The position numbers were made by a program, and so were the translations under genes. This document shows, piece after piece, positions 22,193 through 34,621 of a DNA stretch of 64,000 nt. How positions within the stretch are numbered: position 1 is the stretch's first letter; the number at the start of each line of letters is the position of its first letter. Source of the DNA: Parascedosporium putredinis (lineage: Eukaryota; Ascomycota; Sordariomycetes; Microascales; Microascaceae); NCBI GenBank assembly GCA_949357655.1, contig CASHTG010000001.1, positions 4,588,001 through 4,652,000 on the forward strand. The letters are read 5' to 3'. Below the pieces are notes generated by a model. That model ran no database searches. It worked only from the letters and a program-made list of their open reading frames with translations, and had not been told where the DNA came from.

Positions 22193-25100
22193 TATCTAAC
22201 ATCTTGGCGGGTGACTTTTTTTTCCTTCTTTTCTTTTTTTCTTTCCTCTTCTCTTTTTTCTTTAAGGGGTTATCGGGCCACTCCAAGTTGGCGTTATCTG
22301 CAAATGGACATGGCGTCCCGTGTAAGAGAGAGGGAGGTAGAGGTGATCATCTCAGGCCTACCAATGATACCTACCCCGGACCTGTCAAGAATGTACTATT
22401 AGCGAATGGCGTTAGGGCGTGGCTTGCAAAGTTGGTGGGAAGGGAGCGGCGCGTGGTGTCGTTCGTGATGGTCGCGTGCCTTTCCTCTCCCACCTTGAAT
22501 TGCATCCTTCAAAGTCAAAGTCCTTCAGATGAAAGGAAAAAAGGAGAATGAGCCGGCGAAATCTCGTAGCAACTCGTCTTGCTTTGCTAGTGTACCTCCG
22601 CCCTCGCTGTCTTCGTACCGTCACATCATCCTCCCCAAGCGTTGAACCCCAGAGGACTCTTTCTTACTGTGTGGTTCGAGAGGAGCACTGGCCACCCGCT
22701 CCGGCCGGAACGACCCGCTCAAAAAGGACTGGCTTCAGCGTCATCACTATTAACAGACGAACTAATGGTTGAAGAGATCTGATGATGGGTATACGGGACG
22801 AGGGGAGACCCGACGAGCTTCCGGGAACGGCTTGGCCTTGAACTGAGGGGGCGTTCGCGGCCCTTTGTGCCCATAGTTGATTCCTTCCCGGTAAACCTTC
22901 TCTGGACGAGGTAGAATAACCCGCGTGGTGGAAATCCAGACAAGCATTTGATGTAGGCCTCGGATACTACATGACGACACCTCCCCTCTTCTAATTGTGA
23001 TTGATGTGCTCTGGTGGAGGGCAGGGTTGGAATGACTCTCCCCACCACAACATGGGCACCGAGGGCCGGCCAGCCCCCCACCCACGCTCCTTTTACCCCT
23101 CCATCTCCACTAATGGTTTGGTTTTGGCTGGGTGATTTGGCACCCAAGGGACTTGTCGTGTTCTGGCCGAATCCATATCTGACCTTCCACTCCTCTCGGA
23201 TTCGATGTTTTTTCGTCTCTAGAAGAATGGATGGTTGATCGTGCTTGTGCATGGAAACGAGAGTTGTGCACTTTCGGGAGCGAAGAGGGGCCGCATGGTC
23301 TCGACCGTTTTCACTGGCTGCGGACTCTTCCTACACTTAGGCAGGTAGAAGCTCACGACTTCCTGCTTCGGCAAGTCGTTCCATCGTCTGCTCCTTCCAG
23401 GGCGTCGGGTTAGCGGATTACGCACTTTCCCACTTACACTACGGACTAGCCACATGTAAGGTGCCCAAAAGTCTCTTTTGCTGTCGTACTTGTAGATGGG
23501 GTCCCCATTCACCAAGACGTGTTTCCCCGCCGAGAATCCACCAGTGTCCAGTGGTTCGTCTCACTCCGCAACCCGTCCTGGCCTTTTTGTCAGATTTGAG
23601 GCCTCAAGTTCGAAACTAAATTCCGTTGATGCGCCGGTAGTGGCGCAGTAGTAGTACACGGATCCCCTTTTGGGATTTCCCTCATTTCTGTCCAAACACA
23701 AGTCAACAGGATGAGAAATCCAATAGTAGATGGATTTGGTTCTATGGATAATAGATCCTCCCAACCTCCCTTAGCTGCCTGTGTCTCTCCTTCTATTATG
23801 TCTGCTGCCGAGTTGCGGAGTTGTTTTGGTCTCACAAGCCAGTAATCCCCCTTTGCCGCAACAACTCGGCGCTCTCGGCATACCGATATCCAGCGCAGCA
23901 TTTCCGTTAAAGGTCGTGTCGCAGCCATGGGAGAACCACGCGCTGCATCGAACACACCACTTCCCCTGGTCACCAACCTCCCATCTCTCCGTCGCACCGC
24001 ACCCACCATTCGTTTTGCCTGTCATCCCCTTACTTCGGCCACCCTTCATCCATTTTGGGCGCGTCCTAGCTAAACCTAGTGCGAGGATGCTTCCCCGCCT
24101 GGCGTGGGAACCTATCAATAGTGTCCCCTCCCCACCATCACACCCCTCCACCCTAGGGATTTCCACTGCCAACGCATGCAGGCCACAGAAGTTGTCCTGC
24201 ATCGCTCGCTGAGTTATTGACCTTTGGCCGTTTAGCTTTTGTTCTTTTCGACTTCTCCCCCAGTCCTCTCCCCTAGTCAGGGTTTGTTTGCCTTGGGAAG
24301 AGGGAGAGGAGGAGAACCTCTCCTCATGCTAAACTTCATTTGTGGATGCCACTTGTCGTCGAGCGGGCCCTGATGGTACCGTATGCATATGTATCGGGGA
24401 ATCTTGGTGAGGGTCGAAGAGTGTGATGATATTACGCCCAACTTGCGTACTAAAAGTGGGCGTCCGACTTGTCGGGCCTGCCTTGGATCGCGCTGATCCA
24501 CCTCCCGTATCCCCTCTTTCACTGCCTTGCAAGGTACATCAAGGAGCTGAAAACAAGCCAGCCGTGACACTCTAAACTACGTTGGCTACGACAACGCCAA
24601 GTCGGGGCATTTCGCGGTCCTTACAGATCTTCATATATGTATCCCCCAGCCTGTGGTGTCGGACGACCAGCTTCTGATTCCGTCTCCTTTTTCTCGAGAC
24701 GTGCATGTGGAACTTTCTCGGCTTCCTTCCTTCCCTTTCGCTCTTTCCCGTTCCCTTTTGTGTGTTTGTGTTTCGTTCGTTCTTGCTTTTCTCTCCCCTG
24801 CCCTCGTCTTCTCCCTGACTGCAGCACCGGATCCTCTTTTACTCCCTGTTCGTGCCTTGCCAATCACTCCTCTCTGATGCGCTTTTCTTCTTCAAGCTTG
24901 GAGGAACAAGCGGATAATTAATCCCGAGCACATTCTTACTTACACATCTCGAGATACATATCTCCTGCCTTCCCCTCCCTCTGCTGACGCACCTGTTCCC
25001 CCTCGCGCCCCTTTTCCTCTTCTTTTTCTTTGTCCTCTTCTTCTCTACTATTTCTCCTGCTACTCCGCTCTCGCGGCTTCCCCCTCGCTCGGAAGAACGG

Positions 25101-25246
25101 AACGGTGATTGTTTTTGGTTGAGATCACTTCTTTCGCTCCCGCTGCGATCTTATCTACACGACCCCGCCTCACCCACCACCGCTGGTTCACCGACTCACC
25201 CAGCCTGGCCAGCACACCCCGTTGGACAACGACACCCATACTAATA
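22193..25246. other. Intergenic region (3.05 kb)
   Basis: No conserved protein is recognisable on either strand. A T-rich run at 22216-22262 probably belongs to the SET gene 3' UTR. From about 24680 to 25140 the plus strand is C/T-rich, the likely promoter and leader of the next gene. Confidence 0.5.
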
Positions 25247-26411
25247 ATGGCGTCCTTTGCTGGCCCACGACACTTGAGTGGAGGTGTTGAGAGTTTGACG
25301 GCCGAGGATTTTGAAACAGCATCCATCCGGTCCGCCGCGCCTTCCTACGGTTAGTAACCTTTTTACCGCTACGTCTGAACAAATGTTGCGCGCACGAGGG
25401 GCACAAACCGAACACGGTGTTAGCGGCACACAACCAGCTTCCCCCTGTCACCGCTCACCATTAGTGCGCCGAGATCTTTTGTTTGGGTCATGACATCACC
25501 CAGCTTCTGTCAGCTCCACAATCCCGGCAGAAATGCCTCGCAACGTCAAGGATGAGAAACAAAATGCTAATTGTTTCTTGGATTTTTGTCCTTGGCTACA
25601 GTCTCCGAGGTTCCGTCCTATCATTCTACCGTACCCATTAGTGAGACCTGCCCGCCGTATTCGGCAGCGCCTGGAGATGCCGCCCACAACCTGGCAAATC
25701 CGACCTACGGGTCCAACCTAGTAGCCCCGAGGGCCACGACAGACTCACAGCCACGCCGCGGCCTGCCACCAGTGCCTTCGGCGCCGTTACCCATGCCGAG
25801 CCTCAGCGCTTTCGCCATCCCCACTTGGTCCACCTTTTCCGCCAGCCCTTCTACTCGTCACTACCACAGCGTAGCCCAGCGCCGAGTTGCTGCTGCCAGC
25901 TCTCGCGTCGGCACCTCAGCCCACCGCCACCTTCTGCTAGATCACGTTGCAGAGGAGACCAGCTCTGATGCCGCTCGCCCCGGCTCAAGCAACTTCAATA
26001 GGTCCCACAGTAACGAAGGGCCCACTACCTCAGACGTCTTTCATCGCAGTAGCGACGGTCGGCCGCATGAGGACCCGACACTTGTGGGCGAGGAAGCTGC
26101 AAGGAGGGCGAGAGCAGAGAGATTAGCAAGAGAGAGAGAGGCTGCACTTATCGGAGAGAGCCGAAGGTGGGATCTATATCTGTGTAAGTTGTTCCCGCCG
26201 CTCTCCATGAACGAGGGGAAGAGGTTGCTACGCAGAGCACATGTTTAACCACCCCTCGTTTACCCGACCGCATGAACCTCAGAGCTGATATCGATTAGCC
26301 CAAATGAATAACTGGCAGGAGCGCGAGCGGAACTGGTCCCGCTTTCGACGGGAGATGGACCATGACGAACGCAAGGGCTTCATGAGGCGTATCAGTGGCC
26401 GTCTATTTTAA
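25247..26411 (+). CDS. Conserved ascomycete protein of unknown function
   Basis: I do not recognise a named domain. The pattern resembles a small protein conserved across Sordariomycetes. Inferred exons: 25247-25349, 25602-26183, 26299-26411, giving about 265 residues with no frame correction. The N terminus is acidic and Ser-rich (LTAEDFETASIRSAAPSY) and continues into PSYHSTVPISETCPPYS. The middle is Pro/Ser-rich with WSTFSASPSTRHYHSVAQRR. The C terminus is highly charged and probably helical (EEAARRARAERLARE, then WQERERNWSRFRREMD). No signal peptide or membrane segment is present. It is likely soluble and partly disordered; a function cannot be assigned. Confidence 0.7.
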
Positions 26412-27145
26412 AATGATTTTATTCCAAGGAACAAAAGACTGCATGGGCGACCTCGACCTATGCAAGGCTTGAAGCAAAGCCCCTTCCAATTCTACTCACG
26501 GATCGATATGTTCCCGGACAGGCGTTTTTGGCATTCTGGGTTTCATTTCTCTCTCCTCACATCTTTACTGGGCCTCGTTTCGACCTGGAAAGGTCTTCGA
26601 ACCTCACCCCCTTTGTTTTTGTTTGTCATCCCGCTACCCTTGCTAAACGGCTTCGTACTTCCTCTCCTCCCAGCCCGCGTTCTGGGGACTTGCACTGTTT
26701 TCAATGTAAAGAAGAAGTGATCGCTGGAGAGGGTTATCCTGTATTATTCAAGGTCTGTCCCTTACGAAAGTGAGGCTGCTATAAGCTAGCAGACCATTAG
26801 AACCTAAAAAGATGAAAGATAAAAAAAAAATTGGAATGACAAAATAGATTCAATGCCCCGTTTCCGCAAGTGACGCCGTAAAAATGTGATTTCCTGATAC
26901 AAGAGGTAGTCGTGACAGGCCCAGAGTTTTAAAAGAAAGCCAAGACAAAGCCAGACAGGATCAAAAACCGCTTGAGAGGGGTTGGCTTCCGTCTCCCGAA
27001 GAGTAGAAAAATCAATGATGCAAGGGGAAAAGATGCTTTCGCTTTCGCTTCGCGTTTAGTTGTTCTACCCATGACAGTGAAAGTATACGCTTTGCCAAAG
27101 CCCCTATCAAATTCGGTTTGAGATCTTGGTCGGACAAGATGGGGT
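26412..27145. other. Convergent 3' flanks
   Basis: The unknown-function gene and VMA11 end toward each other here. An A run at about 26821-26830 and A-rich sequence suit 3' UTRs. No gene is seen. Confidence 0.6.
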
Positions 27146-28203
27146 TTAACCCCTGCTCTTGGTGTTGAGAATGAGGGCCACAATCAGACTGGAAGAGAGT
27201 TTGAGGTTAGCTTGCCCACACATATGATGGAAGAAAAAATGAAAAGGAGCAAAACACAAAACATACCCATACAACCCCAAAACTTCGCCGAAGATAAGGA
27301 TCAAGACCATGCCCACGAAAACCCTGGGCTCTTCCATGTAGGCTCGGACGCCCCTGTCGCCGACCTTGCCAATGGTGTAACCAGCTGCGAGACCCGTCAG
27401 ACCGACAGACAAGCCAGCGGATAGGTGCATAAAACCGCTATGTTTCGGCCCAAGTTAGCATCAGATAGATAGATTGCCTCCCTCGCCCCCTCCCTTCCCG
27501 TCCGCTGCCGAGGGGGTGAAAGCCAAGTGTTTGTTGGGGGTTCTTCTATTCTTCTATGCGAGTGCAAAGATCGGGAAAGGCACTGGACCTAGGATAGCAA
27601 CGTACGTGAAAAGGCTGTAGTTTCCGTCGGTCGGGGAGCCGAGATCTTGAGAGATGAGAACTGCTACGACCAGGGCGTAGACGGCGATGATACCGGCCAT
27701 AACGACGGGGACGAGACACTAGATTGAATCAAGACGTTTGAGCAAGCTGGCGCTATCGAGGGCGCGGCGGTGCGAATTCCAGGAGTGGCCCGGAACAGCG
27801 AATAGGGGAACGTACCTTCATGATAAGATCAGGCCTGAATGTGCCAACACCGACGATACCGATTCCGGCCTTCGCTGTTCCGTAGGCCGCGCCGATGGCT
27901 AGTCGAGGAGTACATGGTTAGCTATCAAGTCGGGCTCGGGGAAACATATCGCTTGGTATCGGGACATCGTACTGCCAAAAGTCATCGCGGCGGCGATTCC
28001 AGCCTATGGTGTTTCCCGAGTTAGCTTTTGTCGTACAAGTTGTGGATTCAAGAACACAGCCCTGGCTAGACTCTCGAGTCTTTGAGACGCCCGCGAGGCT
28101 GAGCCGGTAGTGTTTGAAAAAGGGCGAGCGAATTTGCACGTACCATGCCCACGAAGGGCGCGAACTTGGGGGCGATTTCCGACTCTATCATCGTGTAAGA
28201 CAT
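27146..28203 (-). CDS. VMA11: V-type H+-ATPase proteolipid subunit c' (Vma11)
   Basis: A subunit of the proton-conducting c-ring of the vacuolar ATPase, acidifying vacuoles and endomembranes. Six exons can be placed exactly: 28203-28144, 28003-27973, 27898-27816, 27718-27606, 27437-27267, 27188-27146, for 166 residues with no indel. The four membrane helices are clear. Helix 1 is in PFVGMAGIAAAMTFG and helix 4 in VFVGMVLILIFGEVLGLYG, which carries the proton-binding glutamate. MIESEIAPKFAPFVGMAGIAAAM and FTGFMHLSAGLSVGLTGLAAGY favour c' (Vma11) over c (Vma3), because Vma3 normally has GAMG and a shorter N terminus. The second exon is only 31 nt. The gene diverges from ROM2. Confidence 0.92.
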
Positions 28204-30455
28204 TTTGAAGCTCTGTCTGGTGGTTTAACACGATGGGGAGGGGGAGACCGAGGGGATTTTTGTTGTGAGAGGTGGGATGAGCAAGGAAGGGGAGCTTGGT
28301 TGGAAGCGAGTCCTTTAACTGGATGCCTACTGTCATCGAGCTTGGTTTGAGGGTGGATTTCTTGAATGAGTACGTAAGCAGGCAAAGGCTCCTCGAAGCG
28401 GGAACCTCAAACCTCAAAAGCCCAGACAGATTGGTGCTTGGCCTCATCGCCCGCCCAAGTATTTTAGTGTGCACTTTACGGATGAGGGAGGTCTGGTTCA
28501 CGTGATATGGAATGATGGATGTATCCCGGGGCCGTCATTGAGCATGGGGTACTTGTGCATGGGGAAGAGAGGCCCCCAACTCATAGTTCGCGGAGTCTGT
28601 TCGGTGCATTAAGATCGCCCGGGGTCGGATCTTCAATGCTTGTGAGGTCACCACCGTTGGGACTTGGGAAAGACGACATCCAATTTCACGGCGTGTGCGA
28701 AGGGGGAAATGATACTTTTTGTGTCTCTTTTGCTTGGAGCCATTCGTTGACAATGCTCAGCACAGGAGCAGGGTGACCTCGACCCCCATTTGTGCAGCTC
28801 AAAGGGCAACTCTTCCGTAGGCCTCCGAATTCGCCTCTAAATCTGTCTCTTAAATTTTTGGATGGAATGGACGTGTTTATCCAGGCGTAGTCGGGTAATT
28901 GCAAGGGGTGCATCTCTGCCGTGGGAGGGTATCTTGAACCCGCCCAAGGAAACACGCTCCCACTCGGCGATTTGCGGATACGTGTAGATTGTCAAGCAAC
29001 CACTGATCCGTCGGATTCGGTCAGATTATGGACATGTGCGCGTTTGTTTCTGGCCCCCATGCGGGCGCGGGATAGCTCGGTCAGCTTCTGCTGCAAACAT
29101 GCCCGTGAACTCGTTCTTCAAATCAGCCTCCTCGAGCTTGTCCCGTCTTCAACCCAGACGACCGACGATGCCGCTAGATCCAAAGTAGACATTGGATCGC
29201 CAGCAGGGACCGAAATGCGCTCAGGCAAATCAACTGCTTGAATAGCCTGTGGGCAGTGGGCAAGTAGTCCAGGTACACGTTAAACTGCGCCATCGCGGGC
29301 GCCGGCACTTCAAGAGTCCTAGACAGTGTACCCCTAAAAAAATCCCCCAACCATTGATCCCACGGGCCTGGCTTGCCAAGTAACCCCAACCCAGCAAGCC
29401 GAAAGTCAAAGACTAGAGGTCAATTCTATTTCCAAGGGAGGGGGAACGGGCAGACGATCGTGACTTCACAAAGATTTTGACATCAGTGGCCTCAGCAAAG
29501 TAAAAGTAAATTCCCACTTCTCCCCACGACTGGATCAAGCCCTATCATTCTCGGTATCTTGCCATTGATCCCATCCACCGTCCCTCCCCCGCTCGCCCAT
29601 TCCAGACGTCGATATCGATCGCATGGGCCGACAGCCGACGGTGTAGGCCTCCTTCGCCCAACTCTGATTGATTATTGAACCAGCCAGGATCAAGACGCAA
29701 CACGCTCCGAATTTACCATCGGGTCGGCCTGCGCCCAAAAAGAACGAAAGCGAGGGGTCTGCTCCTGTCCCACGCTTTTGCTCCAGCCGACTGCTGCAGC
29801 TAATATAACGTCACCTCCCAAGTCAGCCAGGAGAAGGAGAGAAGAGTAGGGGAGCAAAGGGGAAGCGGGAAGAAAGGCGGACAAAGCGAAGAAAAAGACA
29901 GAAGGAAAAAGAAAAAGATCCCAAAAGAAAGAAAAGGCCGTTACCTAGCTGCGACAACCACTTCTCGAATTCGAATTGAGGATTAAAAATTGACGGTTGC
30001 CCCAAGCCAAGGGCAGTGTTGGATATCTGGTCTGTTGCATACCTAGGCCTTGGGGCAGCTGTGGCTAGCTGCCCTTGCTCCCTCCCTCGTCCAGGTTTTC
30101 GGCAGACCTAATCTAAAGGTATGGGATCATTCCCCTAGGCTGTCCAACCATTTCTTGGCTCCCTCATCCCTCCTTGTGGCCCCCTTTGAGCTTTCTTTAA
30201 TTCCGTCGCCATTTTCCCCTCCGACTGTAGACCCTGAACTTCTCAGAGTCTCGGCCAATTTTTTCCCCTTTCGCCCAACCATCCCTCATTCGTCCCCTTT
30301 CATTTCTTAAATCATCCAGCCCCCTCACCCCTTGTTGCTCGCAATTCTTGCACCGCGTCCCGGGTGGCGTTTGAAATGTGCCAACTCCTTCGGGCCTAGA
30401 AACCAAAGAAGATGCTGATTTTCTCCTCTCGTCCCTGACGTTCTCCAGACCAACC
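28204..30455. promoter_or_regulatory. Divergent intergenic region between VMA11 and ROM2
   Basis: Both gene promoters must lie in this 2.25 kb. A purine-rich tract runs at 29828-29938. Downstream, 30060-30340 is C/T-rich and probably part of the ROM2 leader. No additional gene is recognisable. Confidence 0.5.
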
Positions 30456-33400
30456 ATGGCCGACTATCACTATCCTTCCGATCGAGGACAACCGCACCGT
30501 CCCCGTGAACATGGAGGCCCATCGGCCAATTTCCAGCGGGAGGCCGCCTTCTCCAACATCTTCGGCGCCGCCCCTCCTCCTGGCAGATCCCACACAATGA
30601 CATCCTCTGTCCCTCCGCCGCAGATGATGCAGCCCGACGACCGAACCCATACCATGACCTCGACATACTCAAGCGGCAGGCCCGAGATGCACCGACAGCC
30701 GCCGCCGCGGCCCCCATCCCTCGCAGTATGCCGACCAGCATCACCAGCAACATCCCCAGCAACATCCCCAGCAACATCCCCAGCAGCATCACCAGCAGCA
30801 TCACCAGCAGCATCCACAGCAGCATCCCCAACAACAACAACAACACCGAATGTACCCCCAACCAAGGGCCTGGAGGCGGATACCACCCCGCCCCTCGATC
30901 AGTCTCCGGTCCTCAGCAGGTCCCCTCTCCCCAGGCTCTGCAATACATGCAGCAGCGGAGGGCACCACCTCCTGGACCCGGTGCCCCCAAGGCTGGAATC
31001 AAGGGGCCCCCTCAGGGATATGGACCTCCCAGGGCGGGTGGTGCTCGTTTTCATCCCGGCGGAGCCGGTCCAGTGCCCGGCATGAATGGCGATCCTTATC
31101 GGACGCAATCTCTCGCCTCGTCCTCGCGGCAACAAGTATACCACCCTCCTCCCGCATCTTACCAGTCTCCGGCCACAGCTTCTCGATCTGGTGCCTACAA
31201 CCCAAACTCGGCCAGAACCACAGCCCAGGGTCGAGTCGTACCCGATCGTGGGGATGAGCGTTCGATGTCGATGACAGGCTATCATCCCCAAGATCGGGAT
31301 GCTCACCAAACTATGAGCGGGAGGGTTATCCCGAATCGGAGATTTCCATCAGACTCTCAAGGCAATGGTTTTGTTCCTTATCAACCTGGAAACAACGTTG
31401 GATATTCAGCACCGGGATCTCAGACGAGGACCGCTAGTATGGCCTCTTCAACCGGCCACGAGAGCCACCGAACAATGTCAATGGCGTCCACTGTAGCTCC
31501 AACCATCTCCCCGTCGGAGGCTGAAACCGTCGTCGCCCCCACCCCGACCTCGACCTCTAGCGGAGCCTCGACCGGTCCGTCGCATCCCCAGCACTCCCAC
31601 AGCCGATCTTCCGCGACCAAGTCCATCGATAGCGAACGACCCCCTACGGCTAAACTGAGGGCCCCCTCGTCTATCCTGCGTTTCTTTCTCGGGTCGGAGA
31701 GTGTTTCCGCCGAAAGATTATGACGGGCGACAGGACGAAGAACGAGCTCACGTATAAGAATGCCTTCAGCGGTGCCGAGGCTGTGGATGTCTTATCCTAT
31801 ATCATCAGGACTACCGACAGGAATCTGGCGTTGCTTCTCGGCCGCTCCCTTGACGCCCAAAAGTTCTTCCACGACGTCACCTATGAACACCGACTTCGCG
31901 ATTCGGCAAACGAGATCTACCAGTTCCGGGAAACGCTCATGGAAGAGCCAGACGACAAGCCCGCCGTCAATGGTGTCTTTGTTCTTTTGTCTGACTGCTA
32001 CTCGCCTACCTGTACTCGGGACCAACTCTGCTACTCAATTGCATGCCCCAGGAGGTTAGAGCAGGTGTCTAGACTCAACCTCAAGATCCAACCGGGTTTG
32101 AAGAAAGACCAGACGACTATCGATGACGTAGATCAGACAGACGAGCAGAAGCTCTGGATTAACTCGGTACCTAAGGAGGTTGTGGAAAGCGTGGATGAGC
32201 GGGAGAAGAAGAGACAGGAAGTCATCTCCGAGATCTGCTACACGGAACGCGATTTCGTCAAGGATCTCGAGTACCTAAGGGACTTTTGGATCGCTCCGTT
32301 ACGATCCAAGGTCTCGCCCATTCCCGTGGCTCGGCGTGATAAGGTGGTGAAGCTTATTTTCAGCAACATCATCGATCACCCGAGCATCCACACCGTCAGC
32401 TCCCGCTTCGCCAAGTCCCTGACGGAGCGACAGCAAAAGAACCCCGTTGTCCGGAATATTGCCGACATCTTCCTCGAATTTGTCCCATACTTTGAGCCTT
32501 TTATCCTGTACGGCTCACGTCAGATGGAGGCCAAGTTTGAGTTTGAAAACGAGCGATCTTGCAACACGTACTTTACCAAGTTTGTCGACGAGATTGAGAG
32601 GCGGAAGGAATCCCGAAAACTCGAACTTAATGGCTACCTCACCAAACCGACAACTAGGTTAGCCCGTTATCCTCTCCTCCTAGAAAATGTGCTCAAGTAT
32701 ACCGAGCCGGACAATCCGGACAAGGACGATATTCCTAAGGTGTTGGCCATGATTCGCGACCTTCTTGGCCGCGTCAACACAGAGTCCGGCAAGGCCGAAA
32801 ATCGCTTTAACCTCCGCCGTCTTCACGAACAGCTCCGATTCCGCCCCAATGAGAAGGTCGATCTACGGCTTACTGAAGAGGGCCGTGAGCTTGTCTTCAA
32901 GAGCCAATTCAAAAAGTCGCCCACGGATCCAACAGAGATTACAGCCTTCCTATTTGACCACGCCGTGTTGCTAGTACGCATCAAGCAAGTTGGCAAGGGC
33001 GAAGAAATCAAGGCGTACCGTAGAGTAAGGAACCACGAATCAGTCTCTCCCCTCTCTCTCTCTCTCTATCCCATCGGGGGTAAAAGAGGGAGAAAATCCC
33101 AACGAAGTGCTTGCTAACCACATCATGATAGCCAATTCCGCTGGAACTCTTGGACATTCGGGAAATGGATGAAGTTATCCCGCAACAGGGTATCAAGCGC
33201 GCTTCCTCGAGCTTGATCCCGTCCATACGAACGAACAATTCAGACTCCAAAAGGGAGAGGGCTGGCCCATTACCTTCCGCCATCTTGGCAAGAACGGATA
33301 CGAGCTGACCCTCTACGCTTCCAACCAAGCTGCCCGCAAAAAGTGGCTCGAGTACATTGACAACAGTCAGCAACGCCTGCGCTCTCGAGGAGACTTCTTC

Positions 33401-34621
33401 AACACTTCCTGCATTTCAATGGGTCACTTCATGGCTACTAACCAGGTCAATTGCGTGACGCCATTCGGTAAGCTAAACCCCCCTCCCCGCGCGGACGTGG
33501 CGCGCCTCGCCTTCGTTTGAAGTCAGTGTGAAGGCTTCTGTTCACCTCTGCTAACACACACGTTACAGATGGCTCGAGGAAGCTCATCATCGGCACGAAT
33601 AGCGGCTTGTATGTACTTGACCGCAAGGTCAAGGGTGCTGCACCCAAGAGGGTTTTGGACGTGCCTAGCGTCACGCAGGTCGAAATTCTCGAAGAATACT
33701 CGCTCCTCCTGGTCCTATCCAACAAGTCTCTTCTTTCCTACAGCCTCTCGGCCTTGGACCCCAACGAGCCGGCCCTCGCAAGACGACCAAAGAAGATTCA
33801 GAGCCACTGCAACTTCTTCAAGGCGGGCATCTGCCTCGGCCGACACCTTGTGTGTGTGGTCAAGTCGTCGGCGCTTTCGACCACCGTCAAGGTGTACGAG
33901 CCGAACGACTCGATGGCCAAGAAGACGAAGCAAAAGGGGTTGGGCAAGATGTTTGGCGGCGGCCAGGACGAACTCCGACCGTTCAAAGAATGCTATATCC
34001 CCGCGGAATCCTCGTCGGTACACTTCCTCAAGTCCAAGCTCTGCGTGGCATGCCCCAAGGGCTTCGAGGTGGTGTCGTTGGAAACTCTGGAGACCCAGTC
34101 ACTCTTGGACCAGGCCGATACGTCGCTGGACTTTGTTGCTCGCAAGGAAGGCGTGCGGCCTATCCATATCGAGCGCCTCAATGGCGAGTTCCTGCTCAAC
34201 TACTCGGAATTCTCCTTCTTCGTCAACAAGCACGGTTGGCGAGCGAGGCCGGAGTGGCGAATCGATTGGGAGGGCTCTCCTCAAAGCTTTGCTCTCAGCT
34301 ATCCCTGGATTCTTGGATTTGAGACGAATTTCATCGAACTTCGGGATATCGAAAGCGGTGCGGTCCATATCGTACCCCATAAGAATATCAGGATGCTTCA
34401 TAGCAGTACACACGAGGTTAGTTCTCTTCCCCGCAGCCAGTCTCACCATGGGCGAAGTGGCCGCCTGTCCTTGTGTCAAAGTCTTTAACGCTAACGTATA
34501 CGTGTCCCAGATCTTGTTCGCATACGAAGACGAGAGGGGCGGAGACATCATTGAGTCGATTGACTTCTGGAAAACTAATAATAGACGGTCCGAACTACTT
34601 CCGGTGCCCGGCTCACCATAA
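30456..34621 (+). CDS. ROM2: Rho1 guanine nucleotide exchange factor, Rom2 type (DEP-DH-PH-CNH)
   Basis: Rom1/Rom2 proteins activate Rho1 at the plasma membrane and feed the cell-wall integrity pathway and glucan synthase. Exons: 30456-33024, 33132-33467, 33569-34416, 34511-34621, about 1,288 codons. The N-terminal ~410 residues are disordered, with HTMTS motifs and a Gln/His tract. The DEP domain (about 415-490) has NAFSGAEAVDVLSYII and LDAQKFFHDVTYEHRLRDS. The DH domain (about 585-775) starts RQEVISEICYTERDFVKDLEYL and holds YLTKPTTRLARYPLLLENVLK. A PH domain follows, with FDHAVLLVRIK and ending AARKKWLEYI. The CNH domain starts at LIIGTNSGLYVLD and ends near FWKTNNR. Frame breaks lie near 30711, 30860, 31670 and in 33200-33270. 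Identity is secure from domain order. Confidence 0.92.
30736..30846 (+). repeat. CAG/CAA-rich imperfect repeat coding for a Gln/His/Pro tract in ROM2
   Basis: A 12-bp unit, CAGCAACATCCC and variants, is repeated about nine times and ends in five CAA codons. In the ROM2 frame it encodes Q-Q-H-P and Q-Q-H-H units. The surrounding frame has a one-base break on each side, so indels next to this repeat should be checked before using the protein sequence. Confidence 0.85.

Noticed and set aside
22719..24202. Several 100-180 codon frames between the SET gene and the unknown-function gene
   Set aside because: Frames overlap on both strands with no family resemblance. Treated as spacer, though a fast-evolving gene cannot be ruled out.
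29955..29985. GAATTCGAATT-like palindrome near 29965
   Set aside because: Very short AT-rich palindrome without flanking symmetry; likely chance.
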